Assembly: GCF_902686445.1 (NCBI RefSeq)
Contig: NC_062218.1
Location: forward strand, 130,132,594 to 130,196,593
Length of the DNA: 64,000 nucleotides
Reading direction: 5' to 3'
From: Sciurus carolinensis
Lineage: Eukaryota; Chordata; Mammalia; Rodentia; Sciuridae
Shown: positions 11,881 to 22,745 of the stretch, one piece after another
Numbering within the stretch: position 1 is the first letter of the stretch
Layout of the letters: every line of letters begins with the position of its first letter
Notes under the pieces: model-generated
What the model saw: only the letters and a program-made list of their open reading frames with translations
Databases searched by the model: none
What the model was told of the DNA's origin: nothing
Position numbers and translations under genes: made by a program

Positions 11881-12274
11881 CTGGTGACTTCTATACAATA
11901 GTTGAATAATACAAATCACTAATCTGTTTGGGCAGTTTGAAAGGTTTCAGAACCAAAGTCTTTCTGACCTTCTCTGTCCCCTATTCCACCCTTACCTCTT
12001 ATCTTGACCCTCTTTCTTCCCAAAGTACATGGGGTGGCGGTGGCAGGGGCTTCTACCTCTAAAGTTTCCTTATTTGACCAAGGAAAGTTCCTTCAGAAAG
12101 AATGCAATTGTCATAAGTCTCCTCCTTATATTCTCATTCAACATGGAAGATTAATTCACAGAATAAAAGTGGACACCATTTAACACTTCTGAGGACTGAT
12201 AGTAAGAGTCTTTATCTGCATAATAAAACCACTTTGTATGGCTTCCATGTGCATGTAGGTAATAAATTTGTATA

Positions 12275-12375
12275 CTTTTTTTTTTGTGTGTGTGTGCAGT
12301 GCTGGGGATTGAACCCAGGGCTTTGTGCTTGTGAGGCAAGCACTCTACTAACTCAGCTATATCCCCAGTCCTATA
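12275..12375 (-). mobile_element. ID SINE
   Basis: Body flanked by atacttt / ataccttt target-like phrases. Confidence 0.8.
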
Positions 12376-12624
12376 TACCTTTCTTCTGCTAACCTATTGT
12401 CAGTTTATTTCACAGAGGCAAGTATCAAACCTTCAAAGGGTGAGAGGAAAGTTTCCTTCACTCCTAAAAATGTTTCACAAACTCTTAAGAAAGTAGATGA
12501 GGGAACACTTCCAAACTCATTACCCTGATACTAAAGCCAGGCAAAGACATTACAAAAAGACAACACTACAGACTAACACCTTCAGTGAGCACAGAAATGA
12601 AAGTCTTTAATTTAAAGGTATCAG

Positions 12625-12715
12625 TGGGGATGGGGGTGTAGTTTAAAAGTACAGTGCTTGCCTAGCATGCACAAGTCCCTGGGTTCAATCCCTAGCACTG
12701 TGAAGAAAAAAAGGC
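12625..12715 (+). mobile_element. ID SINE
   Basis: tagcatgcacaagtccctgg subtype inside old L1. Confidence 0.8.
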
Positions 12716-12829
12716 ATTAGTAAGCCAAATCCAGCAACCTGTAAAAGAAATATACACCGTGACTAAGTGGGAGACTGCAAGGTTGATTTAACATTTGAAA
12801 ACTGATTAACATAATTCACCATATTAAAA

Positions 12830-13036
12830 GCCAGGTGTAGTGGTGCACACCTGTAATCCAAGCAACTGGGGAGGCCGAGGAAGGAGGATCATAAGTTCAA
12901 GGTCAGTCTCAGCAATTTATTCAGGTCCTACGAAACTTAGCAAGACCCTATCTCAAAATAAAAAATAAAAAGGGCTGGGATAGAGCTCAGTGGTTAAGCA
13001 CCCCTGGGTTCAATCCCTAGTACCAAAACAAAAAAC
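12830..13036 (+). mobile_element. B1-dID SINE
   Basis: Full dimer, flanked by caccatatta / caccatacta phrases. Confidence 0.85.
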
Positions 13037-13202
13037 ATACACCATACTAAGAGAATTAAGGATAACCATATGATGACCTCACTAGGTACAGAAAAATCAG
13101 CAAATAAACTCTAAGCCCATTTATCACAAAATCTCTCAAAATCAGAAATAGAAGGAAAATTTGTCAACCTCATACAGGCACCTATGAAAAAGCTAGAACT
13201 AG

Positions 13203-13345
13203 GGCTGAGGCTGTGGCCCAGTGGCAGAGTGCTTCCCTAGCATGTGTGAGGCACTGGGTTCGAGTCTCAGCACCACATACAGATAAATAAAAATAAAGGT
13301 CCATCTACAACTAAAAAAAAATATTTAAAAAAAAAAAAAAAAAAA
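13203..13345 (+). mobile_element. ID SINE
   Basis: gtgtgaggcactggg subtype with a long A tail; agctagaact is repeated at 13191 and 13347. Confidence 0.88.
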
Positions 13346-13539
13346 AAGCTAGAACTAACATATTTAGTGATGAAAGACTGAATGCCCTTTCTCTTGAGAT
13401 AGAATGTTTACTTTTGCCACTTCTGTTGAAATTGCACTGTAAGTTCAGTACAGTACATTTTAATCTTTTCTTATTACTACATAAAACACTACTAAGAAAA
13501 ATTCAAGATCTAAATAAATGTGCCTTCATGAAAAAAACC

Positions 13540-13705
13540 CTGACCAAAGATAGGGTCTGTAATTCCAGCTATTCAGGAGACTGAGGCACAATTAAATTCA
13601 AAATCAGCCTGGACAACCTGGACTCTGTCTCAAAATAAACTAAAGGTTTAGGGATATAGCTCAGAGGTAGGGCACTTGTTTAGCATGCATAAAGCCCTGT
13701 GGTTA
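13540..13705 (+). mobile_element. Degenerate B1-dID SINE
   Basis: ggtctgtaattccagctatt to tagcatgcataaagccctg. Confidence 0.65.
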
Positions 13706-13790
13706 ATCTAGGAGGAGGAGGAGAGGGGAGGGGAGGGAAAGGGGAGGTGGGAAGAGGGAGGGGGAGGAGAAGGAGAAAAAAAAAAGACAA
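13706..13790 (+). repeat. GA-rich low-complexity tract
   Basis: (GGGA/GGA)n grading into A; probably expanded from a SINE tail. Confidence 0.8.
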
Positions 13791-14469
13791 AAGATAAGTG
13801 CTGATGAGGATGTACAGGAGAAAAAGGAACCCCTGTACAATACTGGTGGGAATGTAAATTAGTACAGTCATTATGAAAAACAGTATGGAGATACCTCAAA
13901 AAAATTAAAATAGAACCTCCTAGGTATATATCCAAAAGAAATGAAATCATATATAGAAGAGATATCTGCACTCTTGGGTACACTGCAGTATTAGTCACAA
14001 CAGCAAAGAATGGCAACAACCTAAATGTTGAATAAAGAAAATGTGGTACATATACACAATGGAATACTATTCAGCCATTAAAAGAAAGAAATTCTATCAT
14101 TTGTGACAATACTGATGGAACTCAGGTCTTAAGTGAAATAACCAAAGCACAGAAAGATAAATATGGCATCTATTCTCTCATATATGGAAGCTAAAAAAGG
14201 TTGATCTGAATGTAGAATAGTGATAACTAGAGGTTAAGAAGGGTGACTGGGGGATAAGGTAGAAAAAGGGAGGTTGGATTTGGTCACTTGCTTACATGCA
14301 TGTATTGAAATATCACATTGAACCTCATTAATATGTAACAACTAATATATGTTAATAAAAAAAATCAGATATCAGAGACTCGATTTTGTCTTGATAGCAA
14401 TTCTTGCAAATTGGTCTATAAATTTAATGCAACTGCCACAAAAATCCAAGCAGTTTATTTTAAAAACAG

Positions 14470-14610
14470 AAATTGTAGATTAGGCATATAGAACTCAGGG
14501 GTCAAGCATTTCCTTAGCATGGCCTTGGGTTTGATCACCAGCCTGTAAGGAAAAGAAAGGAAGAAAGAAGCAAGGAAGGAAGGAAGGAAGGGGAAAAAAG
14601 AAAGAAATGG
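14470..14610 (+). mobile_element. ID SINE fragment with (AAGG)n tail
   Basis: The ID body ends near 14545 and the tail is expanded to AAGG repeats. Confidence 0.65.
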
Positions 14611-14757
14611 ACAGGCTGATCCTAAAATTTATTTCTAAAATGGAAAAAAATGTAACAGGATAGGCAAAACAATTTGGGAAAGGAACATAGTTGGAGGATT
14701 TATATTGCCACATTTTAAAATTTAATGTGAAGTCACAGTAGTCAAGATAGTATGATA

Positions 14758-14968
14758 TCAGCTGGGTGCAGTGGCGCATGCTGTAATCTCAGTAGCTTGG
14801 GAGGCTGAGGCAAGAGGATGTTGAGTTTAAAGCCAGCCTCAGCAACAGTGAGGCACTAAGCAACTCGGTGAGACCCTGTCTCTAAATAAAATACAGAACA
14901 GGGGGCTGGGGATGTGGCTCAGTGATTGAGTGCCCCTAAATTCAATCCCCAGTACTCAATCCCCCCCA
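14758..14968 (+). mobile_element. B1-dID SINE
   Basis: gtgcagtggcgcatgctgta start; ID half from 14905. Confidence 0.85.
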
Positions 14969-15181
14969 AAATATTATGATATTGGTTCAAGGATAGGTAT
15001 ATAGATCAAACAGAATTGAGAGCCCAGAAATAAACCCTTACATTTATGGTCAATTGATTTTCAACATAATCATCAAGATAATTCAATGGGGAAAGGATAG
15101 TATTTCCAACAAATTGTGCTAAGACAATTGCAAAAAAATTTTAGACTCTTACTCCATACTATACATAAAATATTAACACAG

Positions 15182-15370
15182 AAGCCAGGTGTGATGGTGC
15201 ACACCTGTAATTTCGGCTACTCAGGAAGCTGAGGCAAGAGGATTGTAAATTCCAGACTGGCCTGGGCACTTAGCAAGATCCTGTCTCAAAATAAAATAAA
15301 AAGGGGATATAGCTCAGTGATAGAGTACATGCCCACCAGCATGTGTAAGGCCTTGGGTAAATCCCTAGTA

Positions 15371-15411
<41 letters not shown>
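15182..15411 (+). mobile_element. B1-dID SINE with a very long A tail
   Basis: The terminal A run is about 40 bases (15371-15411). Confidence 0.85.
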
Positions 15412-15413
<2 letters not shown>

Positions 15414-15534
15414 CATGGTTTGGGGGGAAAAAAGTCATAGGAAAGAAATTTATGTAAATCATATCCCTGATCTAGGATTTGTATTCAGAATATATAAATA
15501 ACTCTTAGGATTCAGTAATAAGACAAAAAAAAAA

Positions 15535-15660
15535 AAACAATTATATAGAATGCTTGCCTAGCATGCACAAGTCCCTGGGTTCAATTCCCAGCAAGGAAGA
15601 AAGGAAGAGAGGAAGGAAGGAAGGAAGGAAGGAAGGAAGGAAGGAAGGAAGGAAGGAAAA
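15535..15660 (+). mobile_element. ID fragment with (GGAA)n microsatellite
   Basis: ID body to about 15592, then GGAA units to 15658. Confidence 0.8.
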
Positions 15661-15799
15661 AGAAAATGAGATAATACATCACACACTGGAATGGTAAAGA
15701 TCAAACAATAACAAATATTTGGGGGCATATAATGAAATGGAAGTCCTCATTTATGGAATAAGTGTAAAAGGGTGAAACCATTTTGGAAAATGATTTTTT

Positions 15800-15936
15800 A
15801 AAAAATATTATTTTTAGTTATAGATGGACAACATGCCTTTATTTTATTTATTTATTTTTATGTGGTGCCAAGGATTAAACCCAGTGCCTCACACATGCCA
15901 GGCAAGTGCTCTACCACTGAGCCACAACCCCAGCCC
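15800..15936 (-). mobile_element. ID SINE
   Basis: ttttattt-tailed subtype; ccattttggaaaatgattt is repeated at 15779 and 15935. Confidence 0.88.
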
Positions 15937-15978
15937 ATTTTGGAAAATGATTTGACAGTTCCTCAAAAAATTAAAGAC

Positions 15979-16080
15979 GGGGCTGGGGAGATAGCTCAGT
16001 TGGTAGAGTGCTTGCCTTGTAAGCACAAGGCCCTGGGTTCGATCCTCAGCACCCCCCAAAAAAAAAAAAAAAAAAAAAAA
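15979..16080 (+). mobile_element. Young ID SINE
   Basis: aaaattaaagac is duplicated at both ends (15966 and 16077). Confidence 0.9.
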
Positions 16081-16167
16081 TTAAAGACACCAAGGTCAAT
16101 AACCATATGACTTAGCAATTGCATTCCTAGGGAGAAATGAAATGTATGGCAACACAAAAACTTGAGC

Positions 16168-16370
16168 ACAGTCAGGTGTAGTGGTACATTGTTGTAATCT
16201 CAGTTTACTCAGAAGACTTAGGCAGGAGGATCACAAGTTCGAGGCTAGCCTTGGCAGCTTAGTGGGACTCTCTCTCAAATAATAAAAAGGGCTGGGGATG
16301 TAGCTCAGGGGTAAAACACCCCTGAGTTCAATCCCCAGTACCATGAAAACAAGCAAAAGAACAACAACAG
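16168..16370 (+). mobile_element. B1-dID SINE
   Basis: Complete dimer; acttgagcaca is repeated at 16158 and 16381. Confidence 0.85.
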
Positions 16371-17079
16371 CAACAAAAATCACTTGAGCACAAATGTTCA
16401 CAGCAACATTATTCATAAAAGCTCCAATCTGTAAATGATCCACGTGTATACAACTGATGAACGGATAAATGAAATGTGGTACACATATATCTGTACAGTG
16501 AAATTCTATTTAGCAATAAAAAGAAATAAGGTACTTGACTGAACCTCAAAAACATGCTAAAAGAAGTCAAATTCAAAAGAAAACATATTGTATGATTCTG
16601 TTTATATGAAATGTCCAGGAAAGATAAATTTAAAGAGACAGAAACAGATCAATGGTTTCCTAGGTCAGGAGGTTGGGGTGGGGATTTAATATGAAGAAGC
16701 ACAAAGGAACTAACTGGGGTGATGGATATGTTTTAAAATTGGATTGTGGTTATGGCTATACAATTCTATACTTTCAGTAAAAATTACTGAGTGGTATACT
16801 TTTACAGTGGTTTTATGATGTACAAATTACAACTTAATGAGGGTGCTATAAGAAAATAAAAGCCAGGAGAACTTAGTGTTGCAGGTATCTACCTAGACCT
16901 CATATAAATATGGGACAAGTGAGGAAGATAGGGCAATGAACTGGATCATAATAGGGAGACCATATATTTATACACATATAAGCAGAAAGTTCACTTTTCA
17001 GTGCATAGCTGTTGTGTTCTTTACTTCAAGGAATACCTTTCCTATCTCCTTCCCTAGTCACTTCCTTTCCCCCTCAATT

Positions 17080-17262
17080 CTTCTTCTTGAGGTACTGGGG
17101 ATTGAACCCAAGGGCATTCTATCACTGAGCTATATCCCCAGATCTTTTTATTTTGAGAAAAGGTCTTGTTAAATTGCCCAGGCTGGCCTTGAACTTGGTA
17201 TCCTCTTGCTTCAGGCTCCTGAGTTGCTAGGATTACAAGCATGTGCCACTGTGCCCAGTCTG
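17080..17262 (-). mobile_element. B1-dID SINE
   Basis: gaggtactggggattgaacc to gccactgtgcccagtc. Confidence 0.85.
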
Positions 17263-18299
17263 CATTTCCAATCCTTACATTATCCTGTTCCCTGGATTAG
17301 ACTCTCTGGGGGCAAGGTCGGTATCTTCCTCATCTCTGCAACGTTGATGCTCAGTCTTGGAGAACAGTGAACGTCGGTCAAATTAATGAAAGGAAAACTG
17401 GGAGGAGGAGGCAACTTTGTTACAAACATATTTAAAAGTATAAGAGAGAGCCTCAGAAATACCATACATATTAATTTAGGACTCAGGCTAGACTTATTGT
17501 TAGATTGGAGAAGTATAGACTAAAATTTTAAAATATCTTCCTTAGATATGGTTAAAATTCAATTTTAACGATAAAATTGGATTTTTCAGTTCACAAACAT
17601 ATTAGACTTTCCAAGATTAGTCTGCTTAGTAAGCAAACCAATCATTAGAGAAATATGATTTCCCTGCAGATACCTGACAGGATTAGCACAGAAGCCCAGA
17701 CACAGTTCCTCTTTAGAACTGTGCAGGGAGTCATACAACCAGGTCAGGCCAGCTCTTTCCATCCTCCTTTTTCCATCTCTCATCTTACCCAGTCTCGGGT
17801 CAAACACAGAGCGAGCTGGGAAGCTTCACCCTTAGAAGTGACACCCCTCGCCCCCAGGTGCCCTTGGGTACACAACTTCCTACCCAGTGTGAGCTACAAA
17901 GAAGCTGGAGCTAAAGAGAACACCCAGGTCAGTTTCTCAGACTCCTATCCCACATCTAACAATAAGGTCCCAGCAACAGAAGCCACACACCTAGAAAGAG
18001 GGGTAAACTTGGGCTCAGGCACAGGGGGGTTAAGGAGAAACCCTTTTACATGTCTCAGAAATGTAGGGCTTGAGAGAAGAAAGAAGGCAAGAGACATTAC
18101 AAGTGGGGAATGCCGGCGACTGGGACGATGGGGAGTCAGGGAGAAAAGGTAAGAAATGGTACTTGGGCCGGCCACGAATTTGACAAGGAAGGTTCTGTGG
18201 ATCTCTGAGAGGACAGTTCTCGAGTTTAGGGAAAGGTGCGCTCTAATAGATGAGAAAGAAGGGAGGGGAGAGTAGGGGCCTGAAAGTGCGGGGTCCTGG
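17263..18299. other. Unique sequence next to the ZNF346 exon
   Basis: It contains a 165-codon plus-strand open frame (17655-18152) without recognisable domain; taken as chance. Otherwise nothing was identified. Confidence 0.45.
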
Positions 18300-18479
18300 A
18301 GTCTTAGTGCATTGGGGTCCTGCTGGGGACGTGAGTCCTGGAATGGCCCGGCGCTAAACGCAAGAAGGCGGGCCGGGCGCCAGGGGGTGCGATTAGAGCC
18401 CCAGAACAGGTCCGAGGTCCCGCTCCCCGCGAGCAGAGCAGGGGTGAGGGGCTTCCAGTCCGTGAGACCTGGGACTCAC

Positions 18480-18654
18480 CTTCCTCCCTCCCCACCGGCT
18501 GGGTACCGGACACTGCTTCCCACAGGCGGCGCGCCCTCTCGTGGTCGAATCGCACCCCCTCCGGTTCCCGGCCCTCCCGCTCCTCCGAGTTCGTGCATGG
18601 TCCGGCCCCTCCGCTATCCGCAGTCTCCACGGTACCCAACATCGGATACTCCAT
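18480..18654 (-). CDS. ZNF346: First coding exon of ZNF346 (JAZ, dsRNA-binding zinc finger protein)
   Basis: The minus-strand ATG at 18654-18652 opens 58 codons plus one base, starting [10 protein letters not shown] and containing [15 protein letters not shown] and [10 protein letters not shown]. This closely matches my recollection of the human ZNF346 N-terminus, which has the same MEYP start and the same [11 protein letters not shown] block, followed by Val-Glu-His-Met. The exon ends GGAAG|GTGAGT, with the intron starting at 18479. The phase leaves a single G, which would begin the next Val codon. The start has a strong Kozak context (A at -3, G at +4). The frame stays open upstream to 18927, but homology and Kozak context favour 18654. 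ZNF346 is a nuclear/nucleolar protein with several C2H2-type fingers that bind double-stranded RNA. No finger is encoded in this exon and I saw no later exon in the window. The identification rests on memory, not on a database search. Confidence 0.82.
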
Positions 18655-18699
18655 CTTTCCTACAAGCGCTAGCGGGTCCAGAGCGGCTCCTGCACCTTG

Positions 18700-18756
18700 G
18701 TATCGCGAGATATGGGTGGGCGTGGATTGGGCCCGGCCAACAAATCTCGCGAGGTT
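18700..18756 (-). promoter_or_regulatory. Paired TCTCGCGA elements flanking a CCAAT box
   Basis: The two motifs read TATCGCGAGATA and ATCTCGCGAGGT, spaced about 43 bases apart. CCAAT (minus) lies between them. This arrangement is typical of TATA-less, broadly expressed mammalian promoters. Confidence 0.6.
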
Positions 18757-18957
18757 TGGACGCTGCAGAGCGCGGAGAGGTGCGCAACCTGGCGTAGGTT
18801 TCCTTTTGCTGCCTTTGGGAGCTTGGGTATGTACAGTGGTTTCGAAAACCGGTTGCTGTTTCCACAGCAAGGTCCTTCCCTGAGATGGGTTAGTGCATTC
18901 TTGGCTCAAGGTCCTCACCTTGCCCACTGTCAGCAGTTGACACTTCTTAATTCGTCT

Positions 18958-19025
18958 TGTTAGGGAAACTAAGGTCCTGATCCTGAAGAGTTTATTACTA
19001 GTAAGTAGTAGAGTCAGATTTCATC
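18958..19025 (-). mobile_element. MIR fragment
   Basis: The phrase gggaaactaaggtcctgatcc followed by an agtaagtagtagagtcag-type tail resembles the MIR reverse strand. Confidence 0.4.
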
Positions 19026-19264
19026 ATTATGTTTCGAGTACCTTTTGTTGAGTTCCTACTGCCAACCCCTAGATCAGACCTTCCCTTAAACTCAACCTGT
19101 ATGTCTTAGTAGGCTTTTCCAACAGTAACCGTCAAACCCCAGATTTTATCTTCCAACTTCAGACCTGCTTCTCCCCGAGTCTTTCAGAGCCACCTTCTTG
19201 TACTTATGTTATTTATTATAGTAGTATCCTTGCTATTCCCTTGCCTTCCCCTTAACGTATTCAC

Positions 19265-19768
19265 AGCATAGCAGCCTCAAGGACTCTCATATAACAAGTC
19301 CGATCATGATTTTCTCATACTCAACTCCTCCAGTGGCTTTCCATCTCATTCTTAGTAAAAGCCGAAGTCCTTACTTTAACCAACAAGCCTTACGCAGTCT
19401 GACTTCCCTTAATTTCTCTGACCTTAGTTATTGTGTTACTCAGTCCTCAAAGCCTTAATTCCTGTCCCAGTTACAGTGACCTGGAATGCACTTCTCCCAT
19501 ATTTCCTCATGGTTCTGTCTCTTCCTTCTCTTACTCCTCCACACATACTCCATGTCATCCTTTCCTCCTTTTTTTCCCCCTCAACATTTATCAGACACAG
19601 TATGTGTTTTACTTTTTATCTTGTTTATTGTTTATCTCCCCATTAGAAGACAAGTTCCCAGAAAACAGGGATTTTTGTCTATGTTGTTAACAACTGAATT
19701 CCCAGCACCTTGAAATAGAACCTGGACCCTCCTAGGTACATACAAAATATTTGTTGAATGAATGAAAC
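19265..19768 (+). mobile_element. LINE-2 (L2) 3' region
   Basis: The phrases ctcctccagtggctttccatc, gacctggaatgcacttctccc, ttgtttatctccccattagaa and the ending aatatttgttgaatgaatgaa are diagnostic of L2. Confidence 0.8.
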
Positions 19769-19789
19769 TTGTAACATAATCACCTTATG

Positions 19790-20225
19790 TGATTTTAACC
19801 TCATTTATTTAAATACTTATTGAGAATTTATTATGAATAATGATATGTTTGGGGCATTGGAATACAGTGATGAACAAGACAATTGGAGAAAAGCTCTGAT
19901 AGAATTTTTTTATTATTGTAATGCAGAAAAGTATAACAAAAAGTAGTGCTAAGGTCAAGATAAAACAAGAAAATATATTGGATAAATGATGAGGGAGGAT
20001 CGGTATTTAGGGTGTTCATGGAAAGCCTCCTAAGATAAAACAATTGAGGTAAAACTTGATTGATGAGAAAGGTATAGCCATTCGAAGAACTGGGGAAGAG
20101 TGTTCCAGGTAGAGAATATCACGGCAATGATTCAGACAGGAGTGAGTTTGACATATTGAAGAAACTAAAAAAAGGACAATATGGTTGGAAACTAGTGAAC
20201 CAAGGGGCAAATGGTAGCAGAGGCT
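19790..20225 (+). mobile_element. Old mammalian interspersed repeat, family not named
   Basis: The run of cues ggaatacagtgatgaacaagac, catggaaagcctcctaag and gggaagagtgttccagg occurs in a widespread ancient repeat. A piece at 24290-24470 (gggaagctgtgagctatta...) looks like another part of the same family. Confidence 0.5.
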
Positions 20226-20314
20226 AAAGAAGACAGAGATTATTCTTACTTGAGATCATCCAAATCATCAGTGCACTTTATTCCATTCTTGCTACAGATC
20301 TTTACTTACTTATA

Positions 20315-20628
20315 ATTCCCTCTTAATCTGCAGGGGACATATTCCAAAACATTCCATGGAAGTATGAAACTGCAGATTATACTGAATTCTGTATATACTG
20401 CTTTTTCCTCTATGTACCTAAAATTAGGCACAGTAATAATAATAGTTGTTATTATTAACAACAATAAATAATAATAAAATAGAACAATTATAATTATATA
20501 CTATGATGGAAGTTATTTAGAACTTATAAATTATTTATTACTGAAATTTTTCATTTAATATTTTCTGACCATAGTTGACTCTGGGCAATTGAAATCATGA
20601 AAGTGAAACCACAGAGGAAGGGGAACTA
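20315..20628 (+). mobile_element. Possible Tigger-type DNA transposon remnant
   Basis: Paired end-like phrases (gaaactgcagattatactgaattctg at the left, gaaaccacagaggaagggg at the right) with an AT-rich centre containing (TAA)n fit a worn non-autonomous element. The family is uncertain. Confidence 0.45.
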
Positions 20629-20644
20629 ATACACTAAAAATATT

Positions 20645-20782
20645 GGGACTGGGGTTGTAACTCAGTGGTAAAGCACTTGCCTCACATTGTGGGTTCGATC
20701 CTCAGCACCCACAAAAATAAAGGTAGTGTGTCTGTATACAACTGAAAAATATTTAAATAAATAAATAAATAAAAATAAAAAT
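20645..20782 (+). mobile_element. ID SINE
   Basis: Tail of (AAAT)n; an aaaatatt(g/a) phrase lies on each side. Confidence 0.8.
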
Positions 20783-20844
20783 ATTAAGTACCAGCTCTGT
20801 CAGGCCTTAGGCTCCGGAGTTTCCAATAAAGTTGATGACTGATG

Positions 20845-21065
20845 TTTGTGCAGTGCTTTACAGTTTACAGAGGACCTTTAACATATAATATTTAAACCTC
20901 AGGAAATTTCTCCTATGAGGGATTTTTTCATATTTGACAACAAAGAAATAGACTGTGAGAGGTGAAGGTTTGTCAGGGTCACATAGCTAGATAGTTACAG
21001 AGCTCATGCTTGGATGCTGGTCCTTTGACTGCAAATCTATGTCCTTTTGCTAACATCAGATAACT
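20845..21065 (-). mobile_element. MIR SINE
   Basis: The minus-strand MIR core (agtgctttacag, gggtcacatagctagatag) is recognisable. Confidence 0.65.
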
Positions 21066-21529
21066 GACCTAAAAGTCAGAAATTATAAATTATTTATCTT
21101 GTATTCCATTATTTGTTTATATTAAAGAAGAGTTGTAGTTATCCATATTTGAATAGCAAGAGTTATTCAACTGGTAATTCAAGGACCAGAGGACATTTTT
21201 TACAAAGTCCAGAACCCACGTGGATACTTTTGAGCACTATCAAGCTAATCCTGGGAATGAAATATTTAAATTGCTGTGCATATTAAAATAGAACCCTTCC
21301 TCCCACTTTCCCCCACTTCCTTCCACTCTTAATCTAAATGATGGTCAAAATAATTTCCATTCTCCAACAAATGCTGTCAGGGTTCATCCCCTGAGCCACA
21401 GAGACTATACTACTGAGTGTCCAAATGGTCTTCATTGTCACCAGTTTTCTGCTTTGTCCTTGTGTACATGCTTCCAAAAATGGCCCAGACCTAGATTCCT
21501 TGTTGGGACGTTATTGCAGGTGATGCCCC
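21066..21529. other. Anonymous intergenic sequence
   Basis: Nothing was recognised before the ERVK-type LTR. Confidence 0.4.
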
Positions 21530-21535
21530 TCATAT

Positions 21536-21927
21536 TGTCCCGGCCCGCGGGACATCAACGCAGGACGGCAAACCTAAGAAAGAAGGAATGAAGGGACAAG
21601 AGACGCAGGGAGTGACAGCAAGACAGGAATTCTGATCAAGCTGCAAATTTTGATTGTTCTCACGGGTATTTATGCTGAAGGAATGAGGGGTATGACGAGG
21701 TGCAGGCTGGTTGGCTGTGTTCTTCTATTGGGCTCCTGATAGGGTGCAAGTTCGCGCTGGCGGGAAGGTGAAGTTCGCGCCGGTGGGAAGGTGAAGTCCC
21801 GGAAGAGAAGCCGTGGACGCCATAGGCGCCATACTGTCAGAATTATCAGCCGGGAGGGGGGAGGGGCGCTGCTGCTTATTGTAAAGGTCAGAATGTTCTC
21901 AGAATGAGAACTTCTTGGTCCCTGACA
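21536..21927 (-). mobile_element. Solo ERVK (IAP-like) LTR with 6-bp target-site duplication
   Basis: This 392-base CpG-rich element runs TG...CA and is flanked by perfect tcatat copies at 21530-21535 and 21928-21933. On the minus strand it has a CCAAT box and a TATA-like cataaatac, so it reads leftward. A near-duplicate of about 23 bases (aagttcgcgc...ggtgaag) occurs at 21750-21796. Confidence 0.88.
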
Positions 21928-22454
21928 TCATATTTTGGGTGATCACTTTTTATATCTTTCATGTAAAAAAAGGAGTCTCGTCTCCCAACCACTGTATTTT
22001 TTATCCCCCCATTGGAGATGAACAATCCCAGAGAAATGACTTTACCAAGGAATAAGAACTGGATACAGTTCACACATTTCAGTTGTGTAAGCTGTGGGGT
22101 GCGGGGGGTTCACAGGGAGCACAAACCTACACTACAGCACTTAGTTAAAATATAATTTCTGCTCTCAGGGAGATTACACTCTAGTTTGTCTAACTTGAAT
22201 ATATCTATCTAGTAATAGGCATTGAAGTGTTTACTAAGTATGTAATATCAGAGGGTGCATGTTAACTGCCATAATAGAGGTAACAGTGAAGGCTAGTGTG
22301 GATAGGGATGGAAAATGAATCCATAGTGTGGGGATCATGATGATAACTGGGGTATCTACTAGGGTACTTTGTACTTCTCTGTTGGAGGTACATCTGTAGC
22401 TTTTAGAGGTGATTACAGATCTGGTGGAGGTTTTTGTTTTGTTGCTTTTGGCTT

Positions 22455-22531
22455 TTGTATTTGTTTTTGTGGTACTAGGGATTGAATTCAGGGACCCTCT
22501 ACCACTGAACTACATCCCCAGCCTTTTCTAT

Positions 22532-22566
<35 letters not shown>

Positions 22567-22745
22567 TTTTGCGGTACTGGGGATTGAACCCAGGGCCTCG
22601 TGCTTGTGAGGCAAACACTCCACCAACTGAGTCATATCCCCAGCCCCCCTTTTTATTTTTTATTTTGGAACAGGGTCTCATTGAGTTTCCCAGGCTGGCC
22701 TTGAACTTGAGATTGCAGCTGGTATTACAGGCTTGCCTCACCATG
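22455..22745 (-). mobile_element. B1-dID SINE with an ID SINE inserted in it
   Basis: B1-dID halves at 22455-22525 and 22655-22745 surround (TTTA)n at 22528-22570 and an ID body at 22571-22650. Confidence 0.85.

Larger units (their letters stand above)
12470..16870 (+). mobile_element. Old L1 ORF2 to 3' end, broken by SINEs
   Basis: Colinear pieces on the plus strand are 12470-12620 and 12715-12830 (RT), 13037-13200, 13345-13500, 13790-14370 (ORF2 C-end, cacaatggaatactattcagcc), 14375-14470, 14600-14757, 14970-15180, 15670-15800, 16085-16165 and 16370-16870 (3' UTR). More than one old copy may be present, since two 3' ends are seen. Confidence 0.65.
1..18479 (-). other. ZNF346: Probable intron 1 of ZNF346 (partial)
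   Basis: Everything 3' of the exon-1 donor on the minus strand up to the left edge is presumed intron. I looked for the following exon, which should encode the VEHMIQ-type continuation and the first zinc finger, and for other finger exons, and did not find them. The interval is nearly all interspersed repeats plus anonymous sequence. Confidence 0.6.
18300..18810 (-). promoter_or_regulatory. ZNF346: CpG-island promoter of ZNF346
   Basis: This GC- and CpG-rich block surrounds the first coding exon and lacks an obvious TATA box. Upstream of the minus-strand ATG are two TCGCGA-core palindromes (18703-18708 and 18746-18751), the housekeeping 'CGCG element' TCTCGCGAGA type. Between them, at about 18726-18730, is a CCAAT box in minus orientation, roughly 72 bases 5' of the ATG. 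Initiation probably lies between about 18660 and 18800; the exact start cannot be read from sequence. Confidence 0.75.

Noticed and set aside
17655..18152. 165-codon plus-strand open frame near the ZNF346 promoter
   Set aside because: No recognisable domain, composition like translated non-coding DNA, and a frame of this length is expected by chance a few times in 64 kb of six-frame sequence.
18312..18797. 161-codon plus-strand frame through the first CpG island
   Set aside because: CpG islands are stop-poor in all frames; the minus-strand frame has protein homology and a donor site, and this one has neither.
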